Shown here: piece by piece, positions 1 to 10,540 of the stretch
How positions within the stretch are numbered: position 1 is the first letter of the stretch
Layout: the number at the start of each line of letters is the position of its first letter
Assembly (NCBI GenBank): GCA_025094145.1
Contig: JALLLS010000001.1
Coordinates: 806,001 to 870,000 of the forward strand
DNA: 64,000 nt
Direction: 5' to 3'
From: Spinellus fusiger
Lineage: Eukaryota > Mucoromycota > Mucoromycetes > Mucorales > Phycomycetaceae
Made by a program: the position numbers and the translations under genes
The notes under the pieces: generated by a model
What the model was told of the DNA's origin: nothing
What the model saw: only the letters and a program-made list of their open reading frames with translations
Databases searched by the model: none

Positions 1-818
1 CTAAGAACTATGGGAAATAAGTTACGTGACATAAAAAAAAAGAGTGTAAGGTGGGGCAGTATGACTACTTTAACTATCTGGATGTCCTAGAAGATATCTG
101 TTTATTAGTAGCAGGTTATCCATTAGTCAATAGTAAATAGTAATTTGGCAATGTCGCTGAAGTAGAACTAGAAAGCAAGACTATAGTCTTTGGTTGTCTA
201 CAAGAAGAAGAACAAGACTCTCTTCTCAGTGAACTAGTAAACCACAATTGAGCATCAAGTCAATAGCCCACTCTTCCGTACCACAGTTTGAAAGGTAAAG
301 ACATAGACTACGTTATTATATTCATTGTCTTTTTACTCATTTTTTCATGTGCCATTTTTAAACCTATTTCTGCGTTAATTCTATTTATTTTGTATGTGCT
401 GTCGTCTTTGTGCTTTTTAGTCCAAAGGTATACGGAACAGTAGAACGTGTAGTTAAACTCTATTGTTTATTGAATAGAATTGTTACGTCTTTTATACTTT
501 CTAATGGTATAGATTCAGGGGTAAACTATCAAAGTACTATGAATTATCGACATCCCTTAATATTCGATGAGTCCCCTTCTTAGTTTGGTAATAAATCAAT
601 CCTAATTCTCAATAGAGTGTTATTTCTAATTATGGTAAAAGTCTTCACGACAAGTAAGTAATTTGTAAGTGTGACACTACAAAGAACAGACTCTACTTCT
701 ATTCTACGACTTATTTTCGGCTTACAAAATAAAAATAGGAACACTTCCATTCCTCATGCCCATGACAAAGGTAATGGCAGCATACAAAGTATGTAAGCTC
801 TAATCATCTCATACACAG
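1..818. other. AT-rich region with decayed coding-like patches
   Basis: I see no intact gene. Two open patches look like old exons. One near 160-270 reads as a Glu/Leu-rich peptide (motif KTIVFGCLQEEEQ) ending in a stop. The other, near 412-580, begins PKVYGTVERVVKLYC. The second patch recurs in weaker form near 11640, so it probably belongs to a dispersed repeat rather than a host gene. An upstream exon of the gene at 819 could lie near 700-765, because a GT donor at about 765 and the AG at 817-818 would fit, but I cannot prove it. Confidence 0.3.
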
Positions 819-1344
819 CCTCTTGGTAAATTGGAAGTGCTGCCTGTCTATAGCCTCAAGGGTGTGGTGATACCCTGTTCAACCAAGTCATTGCGTTCTC
901 AGTTTAAACGTCCTGACATGATACGTATGTATTCTCCTTCATCATTGGTGACAGCCCAAGATGACACTTCTGATGAGGAAAACGGCCCCACTCATATCTA
1001 TGTCAAACAAATTATTGAGAAGGGTGTAACAGATAGTGGAAGAATACGCTATGCTGTTGCTTGGAGTGATAGTACCGTAACAAAGGTAAACCCACGAGCC
1101 TGGCGTTCATTTTCACTATTTAAGAAATGAAGACTTTCCTTCTATTCGTTATTCGTTATTCGTTATTTGATATTTGATATTTGTTATTTGTTATTTAATC
1201 ATGTTTATATACATATTCATTGTTCTTGTTTCTACACTCATTCAGGAAACTCCAGCTTTCTTAAGAAAGAGAACACCTGAATTGGTAGAAGAGTTTGAAC
1301 ACCAAGAATCTGAACACTTACTACGACTGGCCATTCAGACCTAA
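819..1344 (+). CDS. 3' part of a chromo-shadow-like domain protein
   Basis: Two exons are supported, 819-1085 and 1246-1344, joined in phase 0 through a GTAAAC...TTCAG intron. An AG acceptor sits just before 819 and an in-frame TAA lies at 801-803, so 819 is an exon start and the true N-terminus is upstream and not identified. The TTG at 831 is not a credible start. The C-terminal roughly 65 residues (KQIIEKGVTDSGRIRYAVAW, then TPELVEEFEHQ across the splice) follow the pattern of an HP1-type chromo-shadow fold: beta strands, an aromatic strand, then an acidic helix. That domain normally dimerises and anchors heterochromatin proteins. The assignment rests on pattern only. It could be a host chromatin protein or a gene fragment captured by a transposon. 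Confidence 0.4.
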
Positions 1345-2035
1345 TAACTGTTACATTCAAACCCATGTACAAAGCAAATCGTTATATATTCACTCTTTTT
1401 ATTATTATCATTATCTTAACCCCAAGAAAATTGTTTTTTCTTATTGTTTTTTTCATAACTATTATTAGAGAACTAATGTAGTTATCCCCTAAAGTTTTAA
1501 ACCCTGTACTCTTTTTGTCCCACAAATATATTATAAGCATGGAATTACTGCTGTGGTGTTATAGAATGTGACTGTAACAAACTTCTTTATTCATATTATT
1601 GCCATTCCCAAAGTCATGTATTTTATCTTTGTAAACCATTAATGAAGCTTATTATGTTAAATGCTTAAATATATAGAGTTATATTGGTTTGTAAATGGAT
1701 AGCTTATGAACGAGACATGGTCCGAGCTGATGAGAAGTATAGAATCAAAATTGACCATTATAATCCAGCCACATTCTCTTGAGTACAGACTTCCGGAAAA
1801 TTGTATGAGGAAGGGTCTGCTGTTGCTCCTGGAAACCAATATATGTATATAATCTGACAGAGAACAAGTCTGATAAAGTATGCTAACTCCCTATAGCTTT
1901 GTTTATGCATATTTTTCCACAAAGACAGGGAGTGCCAAGGTTTACTACATCTATATTAAAGTGAATAGTAAAGAATAATATAATATTTACTACTCATTCT
2001 ACTTTGCAGAGTACAGCGATAACTGTACAGAAGAA
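1345..2035. other. AT-rich stretch without a recognisable gene
   Basis: Only short open frames broken by stops are present. The part from about 1900 to 2035 probably corresponds to the 3' flank of the minus-strand Fanzor relic that follows. Confidence 0.4.
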
Positions 2036-2881
2036 TTACACTTTTTTTTTGGTAGGTCGACTACTGACAGCCAAAGAAGTGTTCTTTCTTTTCGAACCTG
2101 TGGAAGGAGATGTATTGTTTGAACATGAAAATTGTTCTAGTCTTTTTATTTTTATTTTCACGTAAACCATGAAGAATATATCGAAAGTTTAAAGCAGCTA
2201 CCACATATTTATTCCAATCACGGTGGCAAAGACAACCTCCAGAAGCAGCATTAGTTGTAGTATCAGTCGCAGCTTTTAAATATTTTTGGTATGAACGTTC
2301 TTCTCAAAGGAAAGCAGCTGAAAGACTTGTCTTGAAGTTACAGGCATATATTCGAGAGTCTGTAGTACGCTTCTAAATGCTTCAAAGGGTTGGCCTTGCA
2401 GTTGTAATCTATAGATCCTTTGAGAACTTGTAGACCGTAGCATACGAATCAAACAAGTTACGAATAATCTCTATACTAGATTCAGAAAGAGAATCCCCAC
2501 ATATATCTTCTACTCTTCTTGATGAGCATACTTTATGTTCATTGGATTGTATGAACAACATTGAAAGTAATGTTCTCTGTACTTCACCAATTCTTTATAT
2601 ACCTTTTTTTTTCTGTAGCCATTTCTTTTCCTTGATTGTAATTAAGTAAAAAAGATAAGAATATTTATTTAAAAAAGAGTATCATTGATAAAGTCTTGTG
2701 AAAGAAACCTATGATCATCTTCCAGTTCATGAATACAGATGTATTTTAGGAATGAAAATGTGTGTGATACCAGATGGTGAACTATAGATACAAGTTCTTT
2801 AAGATGTTGGATGTACTGTGGCTTCCAACCTATGCCACTAAGGGAGCCCTTGACAACTGTAATTATTAAAGGCGGCTCCAT
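2036..2881 (-). pseudogene. Fanzor (eukaryotic TnpB-like nuclease) relic F1
   Basis: Fanzors are eukaryotic relatives of TnpB: RNA-guided RuvC-type endonucleases carried by transposons. Read on the minus strand, the N-terminal piece starts MEPPLIITVVKGSLSG and continues HLVSHTFSFLKYICIHELED to about 2669. After a decayed middle comes the C-terminal signature VVAALNFRYILHGLREN, then STGSKRKNTSLAVSSRPTK ending at the TAA at 2036-2038. These last blocks align with the Fanzor tail at 52113-52412 (MAATLNFRHVLFGLREEGK, TKRKESPLASSSRPTK), including the RuvC-III Asp region (HRDWNKY here). The middle is frameshifted and has stops and the zinc-finger region is not legible, so the copy is inactive. The N-terminal assignment is from memory of the family; the C-terminal one is seen directly by comparison within the window. 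Confidence 0.6.
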
Positions 2882-3099
2882 GTAGAAAAAAAAGAAAAAT
2901 GTTACCACTCGCTAACTAAAGTGACCCTCAATAAGTAGCCACTCTTTTTCAAATGCATATTTCTATTTTTATATTATACTTTTCTTAATGGTGTTATAAC
3001 TTTATGAATTCATTAGATAGAAACGTAAAATTATCAATAGATACATAGAAGAGTGTTTAAAATACATAAAAAGAAGTTTTATTTGTAGGCCACTTAATA
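2882..3099. other. Short AT-rich spacer
   Basis: No gene or strong signal between the Fanzor relic and the Tc1 remnant. Confidence 0.4.
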
Positions 3100-3506
3100 G
3101 CCACTGTTAGTCTTTGGCATCTATGACAGCCTGGCATCTCCGTCCTATGCTGGCAATGAGGGTGTCTGTCACTTCCTTCGATATTTATCCCCATGCCAGC
3201 ATCAGGGCCGCCTCCAACTTCTCCTTGGTTGTATACACCATCCTGTTCTTCCTGATAACCTTCTTGGGATGTGTCTATAGATGCTCAATTGGATTGAGAT
3301 CAGTATTCTAAGGGCCAGTAAGGAAGAGTTTCCACACTCTTTGCTGCCTTCCATTTACGAGTTTCTTTGCTCATATGGGGTCTAGCATTGTCCTCCTATA
3401 GGCTGTAACTGACTCTAGGGTTTAGGAGAGAGAGATACTCGAGTTCATGGCAGTAGACTTCTCCCAAGACATTGATGTGCTTGTCACAGTGTATCCTACC
3501 CTCCAC
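3100..3506 (-). pseudogene. Tc1-type transposase remnant, cut by TIR element A
   Basis: The minus strand reads as the C-terminal half of a Tc1 transposase: CVVEGRIHCDKHINVLGE, then EDNARPHMSKETRKWK (second catalytic Asp block), then the DLNPIEHL block with the catalytic Glu, and the tail IGRRCQAVIDAKD. Stops and small indels interrupt it. The homology stops abruptly at the TA dinucleotide 3507-3508, where element A begins, so A landed in this older copy. I could not find the N-terminal half on the far side of A, so it is probably deleted. Confidence 0.75.
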
Positions 3507-3508
3507 TA

Positions 3509-4747
3509 CACACCCAAAGATTTTTCTGGCCTTTAAGCGGTGATATCTCCTTCCTTTTAAGACCAAAAATATTTTGCCCTTTTATGGATCCGTGTTTAAA
3601 ATCAAAAGGTCTGCGGATATCCAAATAATTGTTTCCTTTTGCAGTATACCACACTATCAAATTGTATTATCAATGGAATATAGTGTTGATGAATAGAATT
3701 GTTTATTGTAATAGTATAGATAATACTATATTATGACCATAGATACTGCCCAAGTTCATTACCTAATATCAATAGAATATATACCCTAAAATCCTTGTGT
3801 TTTATCCTTGGAAGATAGATAACTATGTTCAGAAGTATACCTTAGAGACCCCAGATAGTATAGGTGACCACCCGAGACTGACTTGAAAGGAATCTTTACT
3901 TGCCTAATAACAATACATTGAGTGTCTTGTACATTAGAATAAGCCATAGCCCAGATGAAGACACTTCTTACCTTTTTATCACTAGAATAGTCCTTGGTAG
4001 TGTCTATCACCTATTGTTTCGCTTTGTTAATAATGGCACATTACCTTGCTCAGCTATGCTTATCTTGACGATTACTTAAATATTAAATTGTATGTGCAGT
4101 GTAGGAAATAAAAAATATAGGGGAATATCAAAACAAATAATCTTTCTTTCTCTATTCTGGTAATGTATACACTAGCCTCCACTCATAAAATCCACAAGTC
4201 AAATTCACGTCAAATTTATGTCAAACAATTCACACTCTATTTGCCTAGAGTCTATAGTCTAGTATTAGAAACAATACTTTGTAATCATTAAGCACCACTG
4301 TTAATACCAGTTACAATAACATAGTTACTAAAGTGATTATGAATATTGAGTCAATAAATAAATACACTGTTCTTAATGTAAGTTTGGTTCTATTTTATGG
4401 ACAAAGATTACTAGAGTTAATTCTGTGTGAGTCCTATAATAAATATTTTCTTAAACATTGTTACGCTGAAAATACTGTGGACTTAAGGATAACACATTAT
4501 TTTAAACAATAAATGCAGTGACTAAGTTGTAATATTAAGTGGATTCTTGTTCTATTTCTTGTCTTTACAGCCAATTCTATACTTTTAAATTGCATAGTCA
4601 GTAACCATTGCTTAAACAGGCAAGTAGAGTTTGAAATTGTCTATTTAGACAGCGAAAAGGCTTTTTAAACACATTAGCCAATCATAAGAATTTTGAGATT
4701 TCATTCTCAGAATTTTTCCTTATATATCCCAAAAATCTCCTGGTGTG
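3509..4747. mobile_element. TIR element copy A (Fanzor-host family, deletion derivative)
   Basis: The element starts CACACCCAAAGATTTTT and ends with the inverted form (reverse complement CACACCAGGAGATTTTT). It is flanked on both sides by TA (3507-3508 and 4748-4749). Its left about 580 bases match copies B (16241 on) and C (51248 on), and its right about 130 bases match copy C (the block with CAGCCAATCATAAGAAT). No Fanzor sequence is left in this copy, so it is a non-autonomous derivative. A decayed minus-strand frame at 3786-4010 (core CIVIRQVKIPFKSV) recurs at the equivalent place in B and C. Confidence 0.75.
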
Positions 4748-4910
4748 TATGGAATGGTTTTGTTATTATATCTTTTTGGGGGCATTTTATTTGGGCTTTT
4801 ATGACTATTGTCTGACTCGGTTCGAGATATTGAGTGGCCGATGTTAGATTCTTCTGTATAAAATCATTGTAAGTGCTCTTTTTCTTTTTTAATAGCTCCA
4901 CTTACAATTT

Positions 4911-6682
4911 ATGCATATTCTCTCGCCAACCACTATTCTACTTGTTTATACCATCACCTGTAAGTCATCTATAATAATATTAATTCTTCATGGCTCATGT
5001 TTCTATTGTTTAGCTGTTTTTGCTAAAGGAGGAGGTGGTGGAGGTGGAAAAGGAGGAGGCAGTAGTGGAGGCGGTGGAAGCAGTAGTGGAGGCGGTGGAG
5101 GCAGTAGTGGAGGCGGTGGAAGAGGTGGATCTATCAGAGCGCCTGCTGGTAAGTTAAAACACAACTCAGTCATTTCTCCACATTTTACTCATTATTATTT
5201 TCATCTTATTCTATCTGATGATTTGATTGCTTGATTAGGAGGAGGAGGGGGCCTTTCTCAACCAAGAACCGGCCCACCAAGCCAGACAGGCCTGAATTTC
5301 CCTGCTGGAAGCCGTGGATTTACAAAAGGCGGCTATGGAAACTACGGTGGCACAGCACCCCAATATGCCTCCACAAGACGTAAGAGAAATACAATTGGAA
5401 CAAAGGGCCTAATCTTGCTCCTTTAGAAACATACACAAACTATCCTACCACCTATGCCGGTGGTTATGGGGCTGGTTCTCGCTCTGGGTGGGTGGGTGCC
5501 TACAATCCAAGTCTCTTGTATTGGACCATTTTCCCCTCTTTTCTGTACCTAGGCTACCACAGTACCTACCACCGATACAACCAAGTGACGGGTGCTTATT
5601 ATGCCCCTGCACTTATTACACAGAGCAACGGACCCTCCAATCTTCTTATCAATGGTACAGAATACACAAGCAACGAAGATAATTATCATTACATATTTAA
5701 TATCAGCACAAACAATGTCTATCCAATGGTGGATCATGCTTATTATGCTTCATCTGATCCTGGAGCTAATCCTGCTGACTTTGTTTATCGGCTTACTTTC
5801 TCCCATGTCATTGAATTTGATGATACCAACCAGAACGGCCTATTTGATGTTGGACAAGACCGTATTCTTGCTATTTCTTCCCTCCAGAATGCAGCATGGC
5901 AGCCACTTTTACTCAGCAACAACACTGTACCTACCAACTCATCTCAGACCTACCTACAAATCACTACCTCTGCTACTATCCCATACAACAGCACAGGTGC
6001 TCCTTTCAACGTTCAATTGATATGGCGTGCCAGTAATCTTCAATTGAATCAGTCAGCACCTATTCCTCTTCAACCCAATTCACTTCAGTACGACTTTTCT
6101 GTGGCTGGATATCCTTCTACCACTTCACGCCTGGCTCTTGCTCAAGTCCTAACTACTCTACCCGGCAACACCATTCTATTGGATGTGAATGCAACCACAC
6201 CCATCGATAGTGCCAACCAAATCAAAACAAACCAAACTTATGGACTGTCTGTGGGTAACTTCTCAGAAGGTCGTGTGGAGTACCAGAACACTGTCAATAT
6301 CAGTGATGCCACCTCCACGACTGCCTGGATAAACTTAAATCCAAGCAACATATCAGCACAGTCCTCTATTTTGCCTATGGATTGGATCTGGGGTACAACT
6401 GTACCTGCCAACAGTGTCTCTCGATTGCTATTTGTCTCAATACCCTATACAATTGATACTTCTAGTAGTACCGTGCCTCTTGCTATCAATAGCACATTGC
6501 CCACCGACCCCACGACTCTCAGCAATAGAATCACAGGAACCGTATCGGGATGGGGATTTTTGGATACAGATGTGATGAATGCTGCAGCCTCAGGTGCTAC
6601 CAAAGGACAGACCAACATGATGTCATTATCATCTACGCCTATCATTGCTACTGCTGTGATGAGTGTCCTGATGTACTTTTAA
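4911..6682 (+). CDS. Secreted Gly-rich, probably GPI-anchored cell-surface protein
   Basis: Four exons fit cleanly: 4911-4959, 5014-5148, 5239-5379 and 5427-6682, all with GT-AG introns of 47-90 nt. The product starts MHILSPTTILLVYTIT, a signal peptide predicted to be cleaved after an ALA-rich end (SVFA before KGGGG). It continues with a Gly/Ser low-complexity stretch, a Tyr/Gly/Pro-rich segment, a Trp/Tyr-rich patch, and a beta-rich ectodomain of about 330 residues with many N-glycosylation sequons (NGT, NIS, NNT, NSS, NAT, NFS). The C-terminus is small residues followed by a short hydrophobic tail (IIATAVMSVLMYF), typical of a GPI-attachment signal. A DTNQNGLFDVGQD loop resembles a calcium-binding DxNxNG loop. 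I do not recognise a named family. It is likely a cell-wall or plasma-membrane surface protein. The upstream space is only about 160 bases to TIR element A. Confidence 0.85.
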
Positions 6683-7330
6683 ACTTATATCTATTTATAT
6701 CTATATCTATTCTCTAGTTTTGGTGGGTTTTTATTCATCATGGACACTTGTCTGTTTATTATCTGTTTATTAAACTCAAATGTATATTGTATTCCAAAGA
6801 CACTTGTTGACGCCTCTATCTTTCTATCACAATCAAGGTTGAGATGAAATGTTCATTACGTAGAATAGCATTCTTCCTATATAAAAATAGAGTAAAAAAC
6901 AGACCCCTTTTTGTGATTAGATTCTATAAAGAAATTTCTCCATCTTTCTTTCTCTTTGAACACAAGGCTGTTATTATATTTATAAGCTCTTTTAAACAAA
7001 TGTACAACATCGGCATACCCTGTTCGTATGTAAATAAAAATAAAAATAGATAGTAAATAATAAATAATAAATCTGATCACTGATCTTATTATAGCATTGT
7101 TCGTAAAAGAAAAAACAGTTCGATGGAAAAGATAAAAAGAATCTTTTAGTCTCGCGGTGCTACGCTCACATCCGATTTGACAAGATGAGGTATTTCTCAT
7201 TGTTATTTCATCTTGTTTTGGATGTAAACAAAAGAAAAAAAGAAAAAAAGAAAGAGCCAATGAGCTGGCTGGTACGACTCATCTGTCAGTTACTTTTAGT
7301 TTATCCAGTATTTTTCAGTACTAAATATTA
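6683..7330. other. 3' flank and intergenic AT-rich DNA
   Basis: Contains the 3' end of the surface-protein gene and low-complexity AT sequence. A short AGATGAGG...TCATCTT inverted repeat lies near 7183-7214. No gene recognised. Confidence 0.4.
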
Positions 7331-7423
7331 CTAGCAGCCATACATCGGCCCACGACGGGAATTTTGCAACCTACGCTTTGCTTCGGGGAAAATCTGCCCT
7401 TTGTAACGGGCCGTGATCGCTAG
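7331..7423. repeat. CTAG-bounded imperfect palindrome (possible Helitron end or MITE)
   Basis: The segment begins CTAGCAGCCATACATCGGCCC and ends GGGCCGTGATCGCTAG. The CGGCCC/GGGCCG arms pair, and inner AATTTTGC / GGGGAAAATC segments also pair imperfectly, giving a long hairpin around ACCTACGCTTTGCTTCGG. It is far more GC-rich than its surroundings. No ORF. The CTAG end preceded by a hairpin is reminiscent of Helitron 3' ends, but a small palindromic MITE explains it as well. Confidence 0.5.
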
Positions 7424-7462
7424 CCCTTTGGGTGTGTACATCAAGCCAATGTTTATCAGAGC

Positions 7463-7506
7463 TGTGTATTAGAACTGTGTATCAGAACTGTGTATTAGAA
7501 CTGTGT
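7463..7506. repeat. Short tandem repeat, about 15-nt unit, three copies
   Basis: Unit GTGTATTAGAACT with one T/C variant, repeated three times. It forms the 3' end of the minus-strand open frame described next. Confidence 0.7.
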
Positions 7507-7703
7507 TGACATCTAATTTGGGATCCATATTCCAAGGCAGCAGTGTGCGGAACCCTATTTCTGGTCTCAGGTGGTGATGGGAGAGTCCGCCTGGGTTGTT
7601 GTCTTTGGCTTCAACCAAAGGAAGTCTGGATAGTTCAAAGAGTAAACAAAGTCTGATCTTTATTGATAGGTATTTTGCACTTGTTTTATAATTCTCTGAT
7701 TGC
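7469..7703 (-). other. Unassigned open frame without ATG
   Basis: The minus strand is open for about 77 codons between a TAG and the TAA at 7469-7471. It has a protein-like composition, including LPLVEAKDNNPGGLSHHHL and IGFRTLLPWNMDPKL. There is no ATG and no clear splice partner, and I recognise no family. It may be an exon of a lost gene or of a mobile element; the last codons come from the tandem repeat. Confidence 0.25.
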
Positions 7704-8227
7704 TACTGTCTACTAATTTTAATAAAAATCTCTCCCTTGATAAAGTATCATTTCTTAGATACACGCCTTGCTACTAATTCTTCTTCTATTGTGTGGTCCC
7801 TTTTAGGTAGTCTGTGTTTCTATTGACGGGGATGATGGATATCTCTATCTATGGCAAGTGATTATCTAACAGGGTTTATGCTGTTGAGATACTCTGTTGG
7901 AAGATCCATGGCATCTGATTCATCTGTGAGTGCTTTATCACTACTGTAAAAACTAAAGCCTTCTCCAAAAGAAAATCCGTCCATAATTCAATCATTGATA
8001 TGAGGTACTATTGTTATTGGTAACCCACAACAATAAATACAGAAGTATTTGTACTTTAAATAACTCACACACTATTTATAAGATTGGATAGTCAATTTTC
8101 CATATATCTTGATAGTATCAGATCATTCAAGTAACCTAGAGATATAACAAAAGTAGTCGAGATACATCAAGAAAATTCAGATATACTAATTATGTTTTAT
8201 TAACAAACTCTTTATTATCAAATATTT
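7704..8227. other. AT-rich spacer with no recognised gene
   Basis: Nothing beyond short frames. Confidence 0.4.
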
Positions 8228-9090
8228 AATTCAATAATCTGTATCATCCGATATTTGAATGTATTTGGTGGATACATGACATGGATTAAGAATAACAATA
8301 CTACTTCTTTGTATAACATCAGAGTGTTTTGGTGTGATTATAGCTTTTGTAGCTGTTTGGTCTCTTGTGTATGATGGCAATGTGTCATTTTCAGGATATA
8401 GTATGCTACCATGGATTGTATCTGCTAAATGATTCATGTCATGGTGTGTTAACATATCATCAGGTACTCTTATCAGCTCTGAGTCTCCTACTGTCTGAAC
8501 ACTTCTATTGCCAACATCAAGGAGGTGTTTTGAAAACTGCTGCAAGGTGTTTGCAAGTATACTGTTTTCTGGTTATATGACTTGCTCAACATGTGTATTC
8601 AGAACTAACTTGAATATTTTCACAAAGTTCCAAGTGGAAGATCGGTTTATACACTGATCAACACTATCCACCATAGTTCCTTTGTGCACAACTGGAAGCA
8701 CTTTGCATATATCACCACCAAATAAAGTAACTTTACCACCAAAAGGTACGAATCCTAATGTAGGCTGTTGAACTTTTATGATATCTCTGAAAGATCTATT
8801 CACTGCATTCAAATACACCACGACTTATCATAAATGCTTTATTCCATACCATTGGTTTTGTAACTGTTTTTTTTTTAATGACAAACTGCTAACTGTTAGT
8901 CTCTTGTTTTTAGTGTATAAGATCCAAGGTAACAGTATCATTTATACCACTTGGTATATCTCTTCTCAGTGTGTCTTAGTTGTGCCGTATGAAATCTAGG
9001 TAACCTTGCTCAATGTTAGCCTATGCTCTATACTGATTAAAAGGGCTTTCCAAATAAATGCAAGTGATTTATTTTTCTGTACATCCATCT
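8228..9090 (-). pseudogene. Helitron PIF1-like helicase relic H1
   Basis: Read on the minus strand, three blocks in order match the PIF1-type helicase that forms the C-terminal half of Helitron Rep-helicase proteins. First is KPMVWNKAFMI (Walker-B DEAPM-like block). Second is FGGKVTLFGGDICKVLPVV (the LGGDFRQxLPVV-type block) with CINRSSTWNFVKIFKLVLNT. Third is FSKHLLDVGNR...VGDSELIRVPDDML and DMNHLADTIHGSILYPEN. Frames change at least three times and stops are present. No Walker A and no Rep HUH domain are legible, so this is a 3' fragment. The rightmost part (8820-9090) is homologous to 56930-57215, a second relic. Confidence 0.7.
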
Positions 9091-9599
9091 GAAGCAGTAG
9101 TATTTTAGTGTGCTTATCTTGACATTTTGGTCATTGACTGAGCATTTTTTTATAGTCCAACCTAAATGTCCTGTAAGAAGAAAAAAGTACTTAGCTCATA
9201 GGATTATGACTGATTCATCTCACTCATTCTTTGCAGTATGCTGGCATCTCTTGGTCATATTACAATGTCTCTACTTTCTGTTTGGTATCTATTATTATTT
9301 AGACAGTTACAATGACTTTTGTGCAAATGACCCTATTCACAACAGCCTGTATATCAATTTTGAAGAGGGTTCACTCAAATAATACTATTGGGTATATAAA
9401 TTGGATCAACATACTTGTTCAAGAAAGTGTTAATACAGCCACACTCAACTGAATTAAATACTTGTGAATATAAATATCAGGACGAAATAGATAGGACATG
9501 TTCAACATCAAATAAAACACTTTACATATGATCTATAAGCTTCACACTTAAGCTCAACAAAGCTTAATATCTTTAATTATAGAAAATAGAATAATAATA
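9091..9599. other. Spacer between Helitron and Tc1 relics
   Basis: Some sequence may be further upstream Helitron protein on the minus strand, but too decayed to support. Confidence 0.3.
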
Positions 9600-10540
9600 C
9601 AGTTAGTATTTCGTATGGTTTCCTTTGGCATCAATGACATCCTGGCACCTGTCTGTCATACTCTGAACCTATCATTGTGCAAGTTCAACACTAACTTTCT
9701 ACATTGATAATAGATACCCTTCTTTCTTCAATTCATATTTCCAAGGCATATCAGACATGTTCAATTGAGTTCAAGTCAGGGATTTGTTCAGACTAGTAAT
9801 CAAAGAACCCTAATCTGATGTATTTCTTTTCACCATCTAGCATAGGCCCCAGTATGACAGCTATCACTCTTTTATTGTAACAGAAACTCGCTGTTTTATT
9901 TCTGATACAATTTCATGAACCAAGGATAGAACTCACCAGCCAAAATTCTGATGATTCGTCTTGGTTTACAGTGATATCAACAACGACTAATGAGCCAAAT
10001 CCATTAGCCTAATGGCAGCTCTAAAACATCACACCATCACCACCAAACTATATTGTTGGAATAATAGGGTTATAACTATATCGTTTTCTAACTATTTTAA
10101 TGACACAGGCATCTCTATTGCTCTTTTTCATAATGTATGTTGACTCGTCAGACTAAAGGATACCTCTCCACTAATCACTTTTTCAACTGGCATGTTCTTT
10201 AGCACAACAAAGCTGTTTCTCTTTGTATGTTTTTAAGTGAAGGCCAGAGTGTAGTCTACAGAAAAGGATACATACTCTAAGTGATTGCAGTAGCTGATAA
10301 TGGTGTTTCTACATACATCCATCTCATTCACTATTTAGGGGTTTACATGACTCTCTAAATGCAATAGTGATCCTCACTCTTTGACGTTTCTAACACTACT
10401 TTAAACTATAGGCTTTTCCCTCACAATCACACTCATAGCCAACTCTAATCCAGTCATCAACAGGCAATAAACACCCTATCATCTTCCATCTTTTACCTTT
10501 TCATATTCCCCACAAATGTAATATTCTGAATATCTATCTA
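9600..10540 (-). pseudogene. Heavily decayed Tc1-type transposase
   Basis: The left end (TTTCCTTTGGCATCAATGACATCC region) corresponds to the Tc1 C-terminal tail (DRCQDVIDAKGN-like on the minus strand). Moving right, recognisable pieces are the FNxIEHV block, the Gly-rich VMVWG region (GGDGVMF near 10020-10050) and the DESTYIMKKS block near 10120-10150. Many stops and indels. No convincing inverted ends. Confidence 0.65.

Noticed and set aside
831..1130. Single-exon 99-codon protein starting at TTG 831
   Set aside because: TTG is not a credible start, and a phase-0 intron at 1086-1245 gives a better domain match than reading through.
2173..2376. Plus-strand open frame with an IQ-motif-like end (LQAYIRESVVR)
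   Set aside because: It lies antisense to Fanzor relic F1, whose C-terminal motifs match another copy in the window; the IQ resemblance is accidental.
4707..4901. Minus-strand frame next to element A, tested as the lost N-terminal half of the 3.1-3.5 kb Tc1
   Set aside because: No Tc1 motif can be found and part of it is the element's own terminal repeat.
6877..7260. 127-codon minus-strand frame
   Set aside because: Phe/Ser/Ile-rich translation of low-complexity A/T DNA; no family, no splice logic.
7500..7640. GC-richer stretch tested as tRNA or snRNA
   Set aside because: No cloverleaf, no B-box GGTTCGANNCC and no Sm site; it is instead an open frame on the minus strand.
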